Source of the DNA: JAJXWB01 sp965246795
GTDB lineage: Bacteria; Pseudomonadota; Alphaproteobacteria; Rhizobiales; Beijerinckiaceae
Assembly: GCA_965246795.1 (NCBI GenBank)
Contig: CBDFFN010000006.1
Location: 62,001 to 126,000, forward strand
Direction: 5' to 3'
DNA length: 64,000 nucleotides
In this document: piece after piece, positions 32,576 to 40,509 of the stretch
How positions within the stretch are numbered: the stretch's first letter is position 1
How the letters are laid out: the number at the start of each line of letters is the position of its first letter
The notes under the pieces: generated by a model
Database searches by the model: none
What the model was told of the DNA's origin: nothing
Seen by the model: only the letters and a program-made list of their open reading frames with translations
Program-made: the position numbers and the translations under genes

Positions 32576-33631
32576 ATGGGTCCCAACATTACGCGCGAAA
32601 AACTGCTGCGGCTTTTGCCGCCGGTTGTGCTGTTTGCAATCTTCGTCGCGGCAGGCCCGCTCGTGCCGAGCGTCAAGCCTGTCGTCGATCTTGCTTTGCC
32701 GTTCTTCGGGCTGATCGGGCTCGGCTATGCCTGCGCCGTCTTGTTCGACACGCCGCCCGAAGGGCTAGCGTGGCTTAACACGTTCATCGTCTGGCTTGCG
32801 CTGCCGTCGCTGCTGTTCACGCTCGTGGCAGCGACGCCGCTGGCGCAGCTCGCCAATTGGCCGTTCATGGTCTGCACCGCTGGCGCAACCGCGAGCGCTC
32901 TGACGCTCGGCTTTCTCAACGGCCGATTGCTCATCAAGAGCCCGGTCCCGGAAGCGACGATCCAGGCGATGGCCGCAGGCTATTCCAACATCGGCTACAT
33001 GGGGCCGGGCCTGACGCTAGCGCTTCTCGGCCCAACTTCTTCGGCGCCGGTCGCGTTGATTTTCGTGTCCGACACCATCTTCCTCTTCTCGGCTTTGCCG
33101 ATTGCGATGGCGATCGGGCAGGGCGGCGGCGACGGTTTCCTCGCCACGGCGCGTCTCGTTCTCTGGCGCATTGTTTCGCATCCCTTCAACATCGCCACTG
33201 CCGCGGGTGTTCTCGCGGCCGCGGCCGAAGCCCATCCGCCCGCCGCGTTGGCGCGTGTCATCGCGCTTCTGTCGGGCGCGGCAGCGCCGTGTGCGCTGTT
33301 TGCGCTCGGCGTCACGGTCGGCTTGCGCCCGGTCCGTCGCATCGCGCGGGAACTGCCCGTTATTCTTGCGATCAAGCTGATCGCACATCCGCTCATTGTG
33401 TTCGCCTATCTCGCCCTCGTCGGCGGCTTCGATCATGTGTGGGTCGCGACGGCGGTGCTGATGGCGTCGCTACCGCCGGCGCTGAACGTCTTCGTGATGG
33501 CCAGCCAATATCGCGTCTATGTCGAACGCGCATCGAGCGCGATCCTCATCGGCACGCTTTTGTCCGTGCTGACGGTAACTTTCGTGCTCTGGCTTATTTC
33601 CAGCGGCGCTATGCCATTGAGCATTCGTTAA
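32576..33631 (+). CDS. AEC-family auxin efflux carrier-like transporter
   Basis: 351 residues from ATG 32576, with about ten hydrophobic helices arranged as two five-helix halves separated by a short polar loop near residue 180. 'GYSNIGYMGPGLTLALLG' is the crossing-region motif of the AEC/BART group, and 'MASLPPALNVFVMASQY' the matching motif in the second half. It sits in the inner membrane and probably moves a carboxylate or similar small anion. It follows the CinA-type gene with five bases between. Confidence 0.88.
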   Translation: MGPNITREKLLRLLPPVVLFAIFVAAGPLVPSVKPVVDLALPFFGLIGLGYACAVLFDTPPEGLAWLNTFIVWLALPSLLFTLVAATPLAQLANWPFMVCTAGATASALTLGFLNGRLLIKSPVPEATIQAMAAGYSNIGYMGPGLTLALLGPTSSAPVALIFVSDTIFLFSALPIAMAIGQGGGDGFLATARLVLWRIVSHPFNIATAAGVLAAAAEAHPPAALARVIALLSGAAAPCALFALGVTVGLRPVRRIARELPVILAIKLIAHPLIVFAYLALVGGFDHVWVATAVLMASLPPALNVFVMASQYRVYVERASSAILIGTLLSVLTVTFVLWLISSGAMPLSIR

Positions 33632-33709
33632 CCGCGTTCCTGCACCGCGCTTTAACTGCGATGGGGCGAAGGTTTCCGTGCGTCAGCGTGCGTGACGCGC
33701 GAGGTTTTC

Positions 33710-34465
33710 ATGCGTCCGGGTTTCAAGGCACGCCGTCAGGCCGAACGCCGCGAATGCAGCATCAAGGCGCAGGCGCATCGCTACGACGGTGCTCCGCCGA
33801 TCGATTGCATCGTCACCGATTTCAGCCCGACCGGCGCGAAAATCGTCTTTCCAACGGGCCAGGAACCGCCGAGCGCCTTCGATCTCTTCGTGCCGTCGCG
33901 TGGCGATACGCGTCATGCGCTCGTACGCTGGAAGACGCCCGAGTCGATCGGCGTCGAGTTCATCCAAGGCCGTGGTTCGACGGAAGATCAGCGCCTGAGC
34001 GAAATGCTCGTGCGCATCGCCAAGATTGAAGAAGAATTCCGCGCCTTTCGTGCCGATGTCGCGCTCGCGCGTGCGGGTGCGATGGCGCAGCATGAAGCGC
34101 CGCGTACGGATGCGTTGCAAGTCGCAGCGCCTGTCGTTTCGCCAGATGTCGACGGCATCCTGTCGCGCCTTGCGCTGATCGAGGAGCGTGGCGAACAGGA
34201 TCGGACGGAATGGGAGGTCCTTGCCGATCGTCTTGTGGCGCTGGAGACGCCGACCGAAATGTCAGCGCCAATGCCCGTTCAGGACAATGCACTCGCCGCG
34301 CGCGTGGCGAAACTCGAGAGCCGGAACGACGATATTCTGAACGCGCTGAAGACGACGCTTGCAATGCTTGGGGAGCTGAAGGACGCGACAGCGCCAATGG
34401 ACAAGGACAGCATGTCCTTATCGCAAGGGTCTGCACCTTTCGTGGGACACGCTCGCGCGAGCTAG
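33710..34465 (+). CDS. PilZ-domain protein with repeat-derived C-terminus
   Basis: 251 residues from ATG 33710 (GAGG upstream). Residues 5-85 form a PilZ-like domain with 'RRQAERRECS', 'VTDFSPTGAKI' and 'VRWKTPESIGVEFI'; these are the RxxxR and DxSxxG c-di-GMP ligands in a variant form. A helical, coiled-coil part follows (about 90-230). The last 15 or so residues are encoded by a dispersed palindromic repeat (34408-34455). A regulator responding to c-di-GMP is plausible. The gene runs towards the UbiH-like gene, with four bases between stops. Confidence 0.8.
   Translation: MRPGFKARRQAERRECSIKAQAHRYDGAPPIDCIVTDFSPTGAKIVFPTGQEPPSAFDLFVPSRGDTRHALVRWKTPESIGVEFIQGRGSTEDQRLSEMLVRIAKIEEEFRAFRADVALARAGAMAQHEAPRTDALQVAAPVVSPDVDGILSRLALIEERGEQDRTEWEVLADRLVALETPTEMSAPMPVQDNALAARVAKLESRNDDILNALKTTLAMLGELKDATAPMDKDSMSLSQGSAPFVGHARAS
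34408..34455. repeat. Dispersed palindromic (REP-like) element, copy 4, within a CDS
   Basis: The bases from AGCATGTCCTT to GGGACACGCTC align with the reverse orientation of the 26164-26217 element, allowing a few changes in the core. Here the element lies wholly in the coding sequence of the PilZ protein, encoding its tail just before the stop. Confidence 0.6.
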
Positions 34466-34469
34466 TTTC

Positions 34470-35699
34470 TCAACTTGCGCGTCGCGGACGACGCGCACTT
34501 GCCGGCGCCATCGCCGGCATGATGCCTTCCGCAAGCACGGCGCGGCGCAATGGCGGAAGTGCCGTCACCGCGCCCAACGCCACGCCGCGTAAGATGTCGA
34601 CCGGCAGAACCGACACGAGAAGCGAGCGGTTGAGCAGATCGACGGCGCGCGTCCGCAGATCGATATCGCTACGTCGCGACGTTGCGTAGCGCTGCAGCGC
34701 GCTCTCGACAGCGCTCGCATCGTCGAGCGCAACATGCGCAAAAGTCTCGACGGAATCGGCGACATCGCGAATACCGAGGTTGAGGCCTTGTGCGGCAAGT
34801 GGCGGAAAGGCATGCGCGGCCTCGCCGACCAGCAGCAGGCGTCGGGCAGTCAACATATTCGCGCGCAACGTGCGCATCGGGAACATCGCGATCCTGCCTT
34901 CAATCGCAACGCTGCCGAACGCGTGCTTTGCATGCGTGGCAATCTCCTCGCCGAGTGCTGCGAGTGACATCGCGCGCCGGCGCTCGCCATCCGTCTCGCT
35001 CATCAGCCAGACAAGGCTCGAACGATGCGGCGCATCGGGGAGCGGCGGTAGCGGCACGAAGGTGAAAGGTCCGCTGCGCGTGTGGAATTCTGTCGAGAAG
35101 TTTGCATGCGAGCGACGATGGCGGAGCAGCGCCGTCAGTGCCACCTGGGGATAGGCGCTCTCGCGCGTCGCAATGTCGGCGGCATGTCGCGCGGCCGACT
35201 TATGACCGTCGGCTGCAATGGCGAGTTTTGTTGTCACGACGCGCCCATCGTCGAGCGTGGCGCGAACGGCGTCGGCGCCGAAATCGTAAGTCTCCACCAT
35301 CGCGTCGATGCGTATGATGCCAGGCGTCTCAAACGCGATGCGCGACCATTCGCGTACGAGATCGTCGTTGGCGATGTTGCGGCCAAAGGCGTCGAGCCCG
35401 ATGTCCGCCGCTTCGAAAATCGCCGGCGGCGGCGCGAACAACGAACCCGTGTCGTCGATGATGCGGAATTTCTCGATTGCCGCCGACAGGTTCGCCGGTG
35501 GCGGACCGACGCCGAGCGCTTCGAGCGCGCGCAGAGACCCTTCGAACAGCGCCACGGTGCGCCCGTGCAGCGGCGGCGGCGGAGGGCCGACGAGGAGGAC
35601 GCTGCGTCCGGCCCTCGCGAAGGCAATGGCAGCCAGCAGCCCGGTCGCGCCCGCGCCGGGCACGAGAATATCGGCATTGAGGGTCGCAGGCTCGGTCAT
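34470..35699 (-). CDS. FAD-dependent UbiH/UbiF-family monooxygenase
   Basis: 409 residues. Dinucleotide-binding start 'ILVPGAGATGLLAAIAFARAG', the second FAD motif 'AIAADGHKSAAR', and the third 'LLVGEAAHAFPPLAAQGLNLGIRD', where the usual GD is GE. The family hydroxylates aromatic rings, most often in ubiquinone synthesis; the Gln-Gly-Leu-Asn stretch fits that group. Neither other ubi genes nor a substrate clue is adjacent. It is divergent from ccmF, with about 87 bases between. Confidence 0.85.
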   Translation of the reverse strand: MTEPATLNADILVPGAGATGLLAAIAFARAGRSVLLVGPPPPPLHGRTVALFEGSLRALEALGVGPPPANLSAAIEKFRIIDDTGSLFAPPPAIFEAADIGLDAFGRNIANDDLVREWSRIAFETPGIIRIDAMVETYDFGADAVRATLDDGRVVTTKLAIAADGHKSAARHAADIATRESAYPQVALTALLRHRRSHANFSTEFHTRSGPFTFVPLPPLPDAPHRSSLVWLMSETDGERRRAMSLAALGEEIATHAKHAFGSVAIEGRIAMFPMRTLRANMLTARRLLLVGEAAHAFPPLAAQGLNLGIRDVADSVETFAHVALDDASAVESALQRYATSRRSDIDLRTRAVDLLNRSLLVSVLPVDILRGVALGAVTALPPLRRAVLAEGIMPAMAPASARRPRRAS

Positions 35700-35786
35700 A
35701 CCACCATTGTGGCGCGGGCCGGCTGCGGCGGAAAGCGCGGCGCTCCGACGCTGGCTAATCCTCGCGGCCTGCCGTATCCCGCTGGC

Positions 35787-37763
35787 ATGATCGTCGAGGC
35801 CGGCCACTACGCGCTCGTGCTGATGCTCGCCGTCGCATTGGCGCAGGCGGTCCTCCCGCTATGGGGCGCGCTGGCGCAGGACGGGGCGCTGATGAGCGTC
35901 GCGCGGCCGGCGGCGCTCGCACAATTCGGTTTTTGCGCGATCGCCTTTGCCGCGCTCATGTGGGCGCATGTCGCGTCGGATTTCTCGCTCGCGAACGTCG
36001 TCGAGCATTCGCATTCGACGAAGCCGCTGATCTACAAAGTCTCCGGCGTCTGGGGAAACCACGAAGGCTCGATGCTTTTGTGGGTCTTCATCCTTGCGCT
36101 GTTCGGCGCGCTCGTCGCTTTGTACTCGCGGCCGATGCCGGACGATCTCCGCGCGTTGACGCTGGCGGGGCAGGCGGGCATCGCAGCCGCCTTCGTGCTC
36201 TTCATCCTGACGACGTCGAACCCGTTCGCGCGGCTGGCCTTGGCGCCGGCGGAAGGACAGGACCTCAACCCGATCCTGCAGGACCCCGGCCTCGCGATCC
36301 ATCCGCCGCTGCTCTACCTCGGCTACGTCGGACTTTCGATCACCTTTTCCTTCGCCTTTGCCGCGCTGATTTCCGGTCGTGTCGATGCGGTTTGGGCGCG
36401 TTTCGTGCGGCCCTGGACGCTGCTTGCGTGGATGTTTCTTACGCTCGGCATCGCGATGGGCTCTTACTGGGCCTATTACACGCTGGGCTGGGGCGGCTTC
36501 TGGTTCTGGGACCCGGTCGAGAATGCGTCGCTTTTGCCGTGGCTCGCGGCGACCGCGCTCATTCATTGCGTCGCCGTCGTCGAGAAGCGCGGCGCGCTGA
36601 AAATCTGGACGCTGTTTCTCGCGATCCTTGCCTTTTCGCTGTCGCTGCTCGGCACGTTCCTCGTTCGGTCTGGCGTGCTGACGTCCGTGCATTCTTTCGC
36701 CAGCGATCCAACACGTGGCGTGTTCATCCTCATGATTCTCGTCGCCTTCATCGGCGGCGCGTTTGCGTTGTTCGCGTGGCGTGCGCCGGCGTTGGCTCAA
36801 GGCGGCCTGTTCGCACCCGTGTCGCGCGAAGGCGCGCTGGTGCTCAACAACTTGTTGCTCGTGACGCTCTGCGCCACGGTGTTCACCGGCACGCTCTATC
36901 CGCTCGCGTTAGAGGCAATCACCGGCGCAAAGATTTCGGTCGGGCCGCCGTACTACGATCTCGCGGCCATCCCACTTTTTCTGCCGCTCGCGCTCGCCAT
37001 GCCCTTCGGTCAGCTTCTCGCGTGGAAGCGCGGCGATTTGCTCGGCGCTGCGCAGCGCCTGATGCTGGCCTGTGGGGCAGGGGTTCTTGGTGCGCTGGTC
37101 GTCGTCGCGGTGCAGGGCGGGCCCGTGGTCTCGATCATCGGCGCCGGTGCAGCAGTTTTCCTGTTCGTCGGCGCTTTCGTCGATGTATTCGGCCGCATTT
37201 TCCGCACACGAGACCTCGGCGAAGCGTGGTCCCGTGCCGTTGGCCTGCCGCGCTCGGCATGGGGCGCAGCGCTCGCCCATGCCGGGATCGCCGTCACAAT
37301 CCTCGGGATTTCGGCAGTTGGCTGGGGCGTCGAGCGCATCGCGCGCGTCGGACCGAACGAAACGGTTTCGGTCGGGCCATACACCGTCCAGTTCGGCGCG
37401 TCGCAACAAGAGCAGGGCCCGAACTTTTCCGCGCTCGTCGTCCCAACGCGCATTCTCGACAGTGCCGGCCGCACTGTCGCGCGGATCGAGCCGGCGCGCC
37501 GCAATTTCACCACGCGGCGAATGACGACAACGCAAGCCGGTATTGCGACGCTCGAGCTTGGACAGCTTTACGTTTCGGTCGGCGACGATGCGGGCGAGAA
37601 AATCGATGTGCGGCTCTACTGGAAGCCGCTCGTGACTTTGATCTGGATCGGCGCGCTGATCATGGCGGCGGGAGGGTTGCTGTCGCTGTCGGATCGACGC
37701 GTGCGCGTCGGTGTCGCGCGTCGAAAGCGCATGCCTGTGGCTGCACCGCAGCCGGCGGAGTGA
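35787..37763 (+). CDS. ccmF: Cytochrome c maturation protein CcmF (CycK)
   Basis: 658 residues with about 14 to 15 transmembrane helices. The tryptophan-rich heme-handling motif 'WGGFWFWDPVENASLLPWL' is at about residues 232-250, with flanking His residues ('VEHSHSTKPL', 'WGNHEGSMLLW'). It passes heme to apocytochrome c in the periplasm together with CcmH. Translation from ATG 35787 gives the typical 'EAGHYALVLMLAVA' start. ccmH follows two bases after the stop. The usual upstream ccmI and ccmE are not here. Confidence 0.96.
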   Translation: MIVEAGHYALVLMLAVALAQAVLPLWGALAQDGALMSVARPAALAQFGFCAIAFAALMWAHVASDFSLANVVEHSHSTKPLIYKVSGVWGNHEGSMLLWVFILALFGALVALYSRPMPDDLRALTLAGQAGIAAAFVLFILTTSNPFARLALAPAEGQDLNPILQDPGLAIHPPLLYLGYVGLSITFSFAFAALISGRVDAVWARFVRPWTLLAWMFLTLGIAMGSYWAYYTLGWGGFWFWDPVENASLLPWLAATALIHCVAVVEKRGALKIWTLFLAILAFSLSLLGTFLVRSGVLTSVHSFASDPTRGVFILMILVAFIGGAFALFAWRAPALAQGGLFAPVSREGALVLNNLLLVTLCATVFTGTLYPLALEAITGAKISVGPPYYDLAAIPLFLPLALAMPFGQLLAWKRGDLLGAAQRLMLACGAGVLGALVVVAVQGGPVVSIIGAGAAVFLFVGAFVDVFGRIFRTRDLGEAWSRAVGLPRSAWGAALAHAGIAVTILGISAVGWGVERIARVGPNETVSVGPYTVQFGASQQEQGPNFSALVVPTRILDSAGRTVARIEPARRNFTTRRMTTTQAGIATLELGQLYVSVGDDAGEKIDVRLYWKPLVTLIWIGALIMAAGGLLSLSDRRVRVGVARRKRMPVAAPQPAE

Positions 37764-37765
37764 GC

Positions 37766-38233
37766 GTGTCACGGTTGTCCTCGCTGGTTTTCGCAGCGTT
37801 GTTTGCGGTCGCCTTCGCCACGCCCGCTCGCGCCGTCGAACCTGGCGAAATGCTCGCCGACCAAAAACTCGAGACGCGCGCCCGCGAAATTTCCTCGGGG
37901 CTGCGCTGTCTCGTCTGCCAGAACCAGTCGATCGACGATTCCGAGGCGACCCTCGCGAAAGACCTGCGCTTGCTTGTTCGAGACCGGCTCCAGTCCGGCG
38001 ACACCGACAGCCAGGTTCGGGACTTTCTTGTCGCGCGTTACGGATCGTTCGTGCTGTTGAAGCCGCCGTTCGAGCCGGGCACGATCCTCCTTTGGGGTGT
38101 GCCGCTGCTCTGCCTCGGTGTCGGCGGTACCGCCATCGCGCTTGCAGTCAGACGCCGTCGCACCCTGTCTTCGCCGGCGCTGACCCCCGGAGAGCAGGCG
38201 ACGCTTGAGAGGCTGACCCGCGACGGCGTTTAA
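37766..38233 (+). CDS. ccmH: Cytochrome c maturation protein CcmH (CycL)
   Basis: 155 residues from a GTG start two bases after ccmF. A signal peptide is followed by the redox motif 'LRCLVCQNQS' (LRCxxCQ) near residue 49, then 'DSEATLAKDLR' and one C-terminal membrane helix. It reduces the heme-binding cysteines of apocytochrome c in the periplasm. The frame is also open far upstream, but that part is antisense-like overlap with ccmF and not protein. Translational coupling with ccmF is likely. Confidence 0.94.
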   Translation: MSRLSSLVFAALFAVAFATPARAVEPGEMLADQKLETRAREISSGLRCLVCQNQSIDDSEATLAKDLRLLVRDRLQSGDTDSQVRDFLVARYGSFVLLKPPFEPGTILLWGVPLLCLGVGGTAIALAVRRRRTLSSPALTPGEQATLERLTRDGV

Positions 38234-38299
38234 CGCGCTGCTGGCCCGGATCGCAGCGCGCTGCTACGAGACCGCCTCTCCCAAGCGACCCGGAACCTC

Positions 38300-38962
38300 A
38301 TGGCGCCGCCCTTTAAGCTTCTCGTCGTCCCCGTCACGCCGTTCGAGCAGAACTGCTCGATCCTCATCTGCGCGAATACGAATAAAGCCGCGCTCATCGA
38401 TCCCGGCGGCGACCAGCCGCGCATCGAGGAGGCGATCCGCGAGAGCGGCGCAACGATCGAGAAGATTCTGCTCACGCACGGCCACGTCGACCACGTCGGC
38501 GCGGCCGAACCAATGCGCAAGAAACTCGGCGTCCCGATCGAGGGGCCGCATCGCGACGAAACACCGATCCTCGCCGCGTTGACGGAGACCGGCCGACGAT
38601 ACGGGCTTGGCGAAATGGAGCCCGTGACCGTCACGCGCTGGCTTGCCGAGGGCGACGTCGTCACCGTCGGCGAACTCACCTTCGATGTCTTCCACTGCCC
38701 CGGCCATTCGCCGGGCTCGGTCGTGTTCGTTTGGCGCAAGAAGCCGGAAGACATGGAGCCGCCGGGTTTTGCCGTTGTCGGTGACGTGCTGTTTCAAGGC
38801 TCGATCGGCCGCACGGACCTTCCGCTGGGCAATCACGCGGCGCTGCTCAAAAGCATCGAGACGAAGCTGATGCCGCTGCCCGACGAGACAATCTTCGTTT
38901 GCGGTCACGGGCCGATGAGCACGATCGGCCGCGAGCGTGCGACAAACCCGTTTTTGACGTGA
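38300..38962 (+). CDS. Metallo-beta-lactamase-fold hydrolase (YcbL/GloB-like)
   Basis: 220 residues. Metal ligands are in 'THGHVDHVG' (residues 56-64), 'CPGHSPGSV', 'VGDVLF' and the terminal 'CGHGP'. The short size and 'FEQNCSILI' start fit the type II glyoxalase-related group. It may hydrolyse glutathione thioesters. The stop overlaps the cobT start as GTGA, so translation is coupled to the B12 gene downstream. Confidence 0.9.
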   Translation: MAPPFKLLVVPVTPFEQNCSILICANTNKAALIDPGGDQPRIEEAIRESGATIEKILLTHGHVDHVGAAEPMRKKLGVPIEGPHRDETPILAALTETGRRYGLGEMEPVTVTRWLAEGDVVTVGELTFDVFHCPGHSPGSVVFVWRKKPEDMEPPGFAVVGDVLFQGSIGRTDLPLGNHAALLKSIETKLMPLPDETIFVCGHGPMSTIGRERATNPFLT

Positions 38963-40008
38963 GCGCGCGTCCCGCGTCGGGTCTGCCCTTCGACGACATC
39001 CGCGAACTTCTTCGCCAGCTTCCGGGGCCGGCGGAGGATTGCATCGCGGCCGTGCGTGCGCGTGATGCGACGCTGACGAAGCCGCCCGGCGCGCTTGGCC
39101 GGATGGAGACGCTCGTCGAATGGCTCGCCGCCTGGCAGGGCAAGCCGCTACCTCTCGTCGAGCGACCGACGATCGCCATTTTCGCCGCCAACCACGGCAT
39201 CGTCGCGCAGGGCGTGTCGGCGTTCCCGCCAAGTGTGACGCGGCAGATGCTGCAGAACTTTTCTGCCGGCGGCGCGGCGATCAACCAGATCTGCAAACTC
39301 GGCGGGTTTGGCCTCAACGTCTTCGAACTCGCGCTCGACATTCCGACGAAGGACTTTTCGCAGGGGCCGGCGATGGAAGAGGCCGAATGCGCGGCGACCA
39401 TTGCCTTCGGCATGGAGGCGATGGCCAACGGACCCGACCTGCTCGGCCTCGGCGAGATGGGCATTGGCAACACGACGGCGGCCGCGGCGGTCTATCACGC
39501 GCTTTACGGCGGCGACGCCGCGCATTGGGTCGGCCGCGGCACCGGCCTCGACGATGCAGGTCTCACCCGCAAGGCCGACGTTGTTGCTCGCGCTGTTGCG
39601 TTGCACGGATCGAAACTGCGCGATCCCCTCGAAGTGTTGCGGCATGTCGGCGGGCGCGAGATCGCGGCGCTTTGCGGCGCAATTATCGCTGCGCGCATGC
39701 AGCGTGTACCGGTCGTGCTCGACGGATACGTCGTTTGCGCCGCCGCGGCGATCCTGCACGCACTCGATCCCAAAACGCTCGACCATTGCGTCGCCGGCCA
39801 TCTGTCTGCCGAAGGCGCGCATGCCGATGTGCTCGTGCGACTGGGCAAGCCGCCGCTGTTGTCGCTCGACATGCGGTTGGGGGAGGGGACGGGCGCTGCG
39901 CTCGCCATCGGAATCATTCGCAGCGCGCTCGCGTGCCATCGCGATATGGCGACGTTCGAAAGCGCCGGTGTCGCGGGCAAGACGGAGCAGCGAAATGTCA
40001 TCAACTAA
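38959..40008 (+). CDS. cobT: Nicotinate-nucleotide-dimethylbenzimidazole phosphoribosyltransferase
   Basis: 349 residues from GTG 38959, chosen because it overlaps the previous stop and gives the usual N-terminal length. Motifs: 'LTKPPGALGRME', 'FAANHGIVAQGVSAFP', 'GLGEMGIGNTTAAAAV' and 'VGRGTGLDDAG', with the catalytic Glu in 'GAHADVLVRLGKPPLL-LDMRLGEGTGAAL' read in two parts. It attaches the lower ligand base in cobalamin assembly. No other cob gene or B12 riboswitch is seen here. It overlaps the VOC gene by 14 bases. Confidence 0.95.
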   Translation: MSARPASGLPFDDIRELLRQLPGPAEDCIAAVRARDATLTKPPGALGRMETLVEWLAAWQGKPLPLVERPTIAIFAANHGIVAQGVSAFPPSVTRQMLQNFSAGGAAINQICKLGGFGLNVFELALDIPTKDFSQGPAMEEAECAATIAFGMEAMANGPDLLGLGEMGIGNTTAAAAVYHALYGGDAAHWVGRGTGLDDAGLTRKADVVARAVALHGSKLRDPLEVLRHVGGREIAALCGAIIAARMQRVPVVLDGYVVCAAAAILHALDPKTLDHCVAGHLSAEGAHADVLVRLGKPPLLSLDMRLGEGTGAALAIGIIRSALACHRDMATFESAGVAGKTEQRNVIN

Positions 40009-40507
40009 CGAGGCTTCGACACGTCCGATCGCGGCCGGCACGCGGATCGGTCATGTGCATCTGAAGGTAGCCGATCTCGAACGCGCGCTTGCGTTTTATT
40101 GCGGCGTGCTCGGCTTCGAACTTATGCAGCGCTACGGCGATCAGGCCGCCTTCGTCTCGGCCGGCGGCTACCATCATCACATCGGTCTCAACACATGGGA
40201 GAGCAAAGGCGGCCATCCGCCCGCGCCGGGCACGACGGGGCTCTTCCACACCGCAATCTGTTACCCGTCGCGCGCCGATGTTGCGGATGCGCTACGTCGG
40301 CTTATGCAGGCCGGCATCGCGCTCGATGGCGCGAGCGATCATGGCGTCAGCGAAGCGCTTTATCTGCGCGATCCCGATGAGAACGGCGTCGAACTCTACT
40401 GGGATCGGCCGCGTGAAAAATGGCCGACGTCCGAAGACGGCAAGCTTGTGATGTTTACGCGAAAGCTCGATCTCGACGATCTGCTGTCCGAGCCGCCGCT
40501 CGCCTGA
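39995..40507 (+). CDS. VOC-family (glyoxalase/dioxygenase) protein, CatE-like
   Basis: 170 residues with one VOC unit: 'GHVHLKVADLERALAFYCGVLGFEL' read in pieces, 'YHHHIGLNTW' with metal-binding His, and 'YLRDPDENGVELYWDR' with the terminal Glu. It resembles catechol-2,3-dioxygenase-type CatE domains, although one unit alone may act as a different lyase or isomerase. The start lies inside the end of cobT, so it belongs to the same operon; it ends three bases before a convergent kinase gene. Confidence 0.85.
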   Translation: MSSTNEASTRPIAAGTRIGHVHLKVADLERALAFYCGVLGFELMQRYGDQAAFVSAGGYHHHIGLNTWESKGGHPPAPGTTGLFHTAICYPSRADVADALRRLMQAGIALDGASDHGVSEALYLRDPDENGVELYWDRPREKWPTSEDGKLVMFTRKLDLDDLLSEPPLA

Positions 40508-40509
40508 CG

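Noticed and set aside
35861..37765. Long open frame upstream of and continuous with ccmH
   Set aside because: Only the part from 37766 reads as CcmH; the rest is an out-of-frame overlap of ccmF with Arg-rich nonsense.
38234..38958. Cobalamin riboswitch before cobT
   Set aside because: cobT starts inside the previous gene's stop, and the gap before the cluster (38234-38299) is too short and lacks the B12-box pattern.
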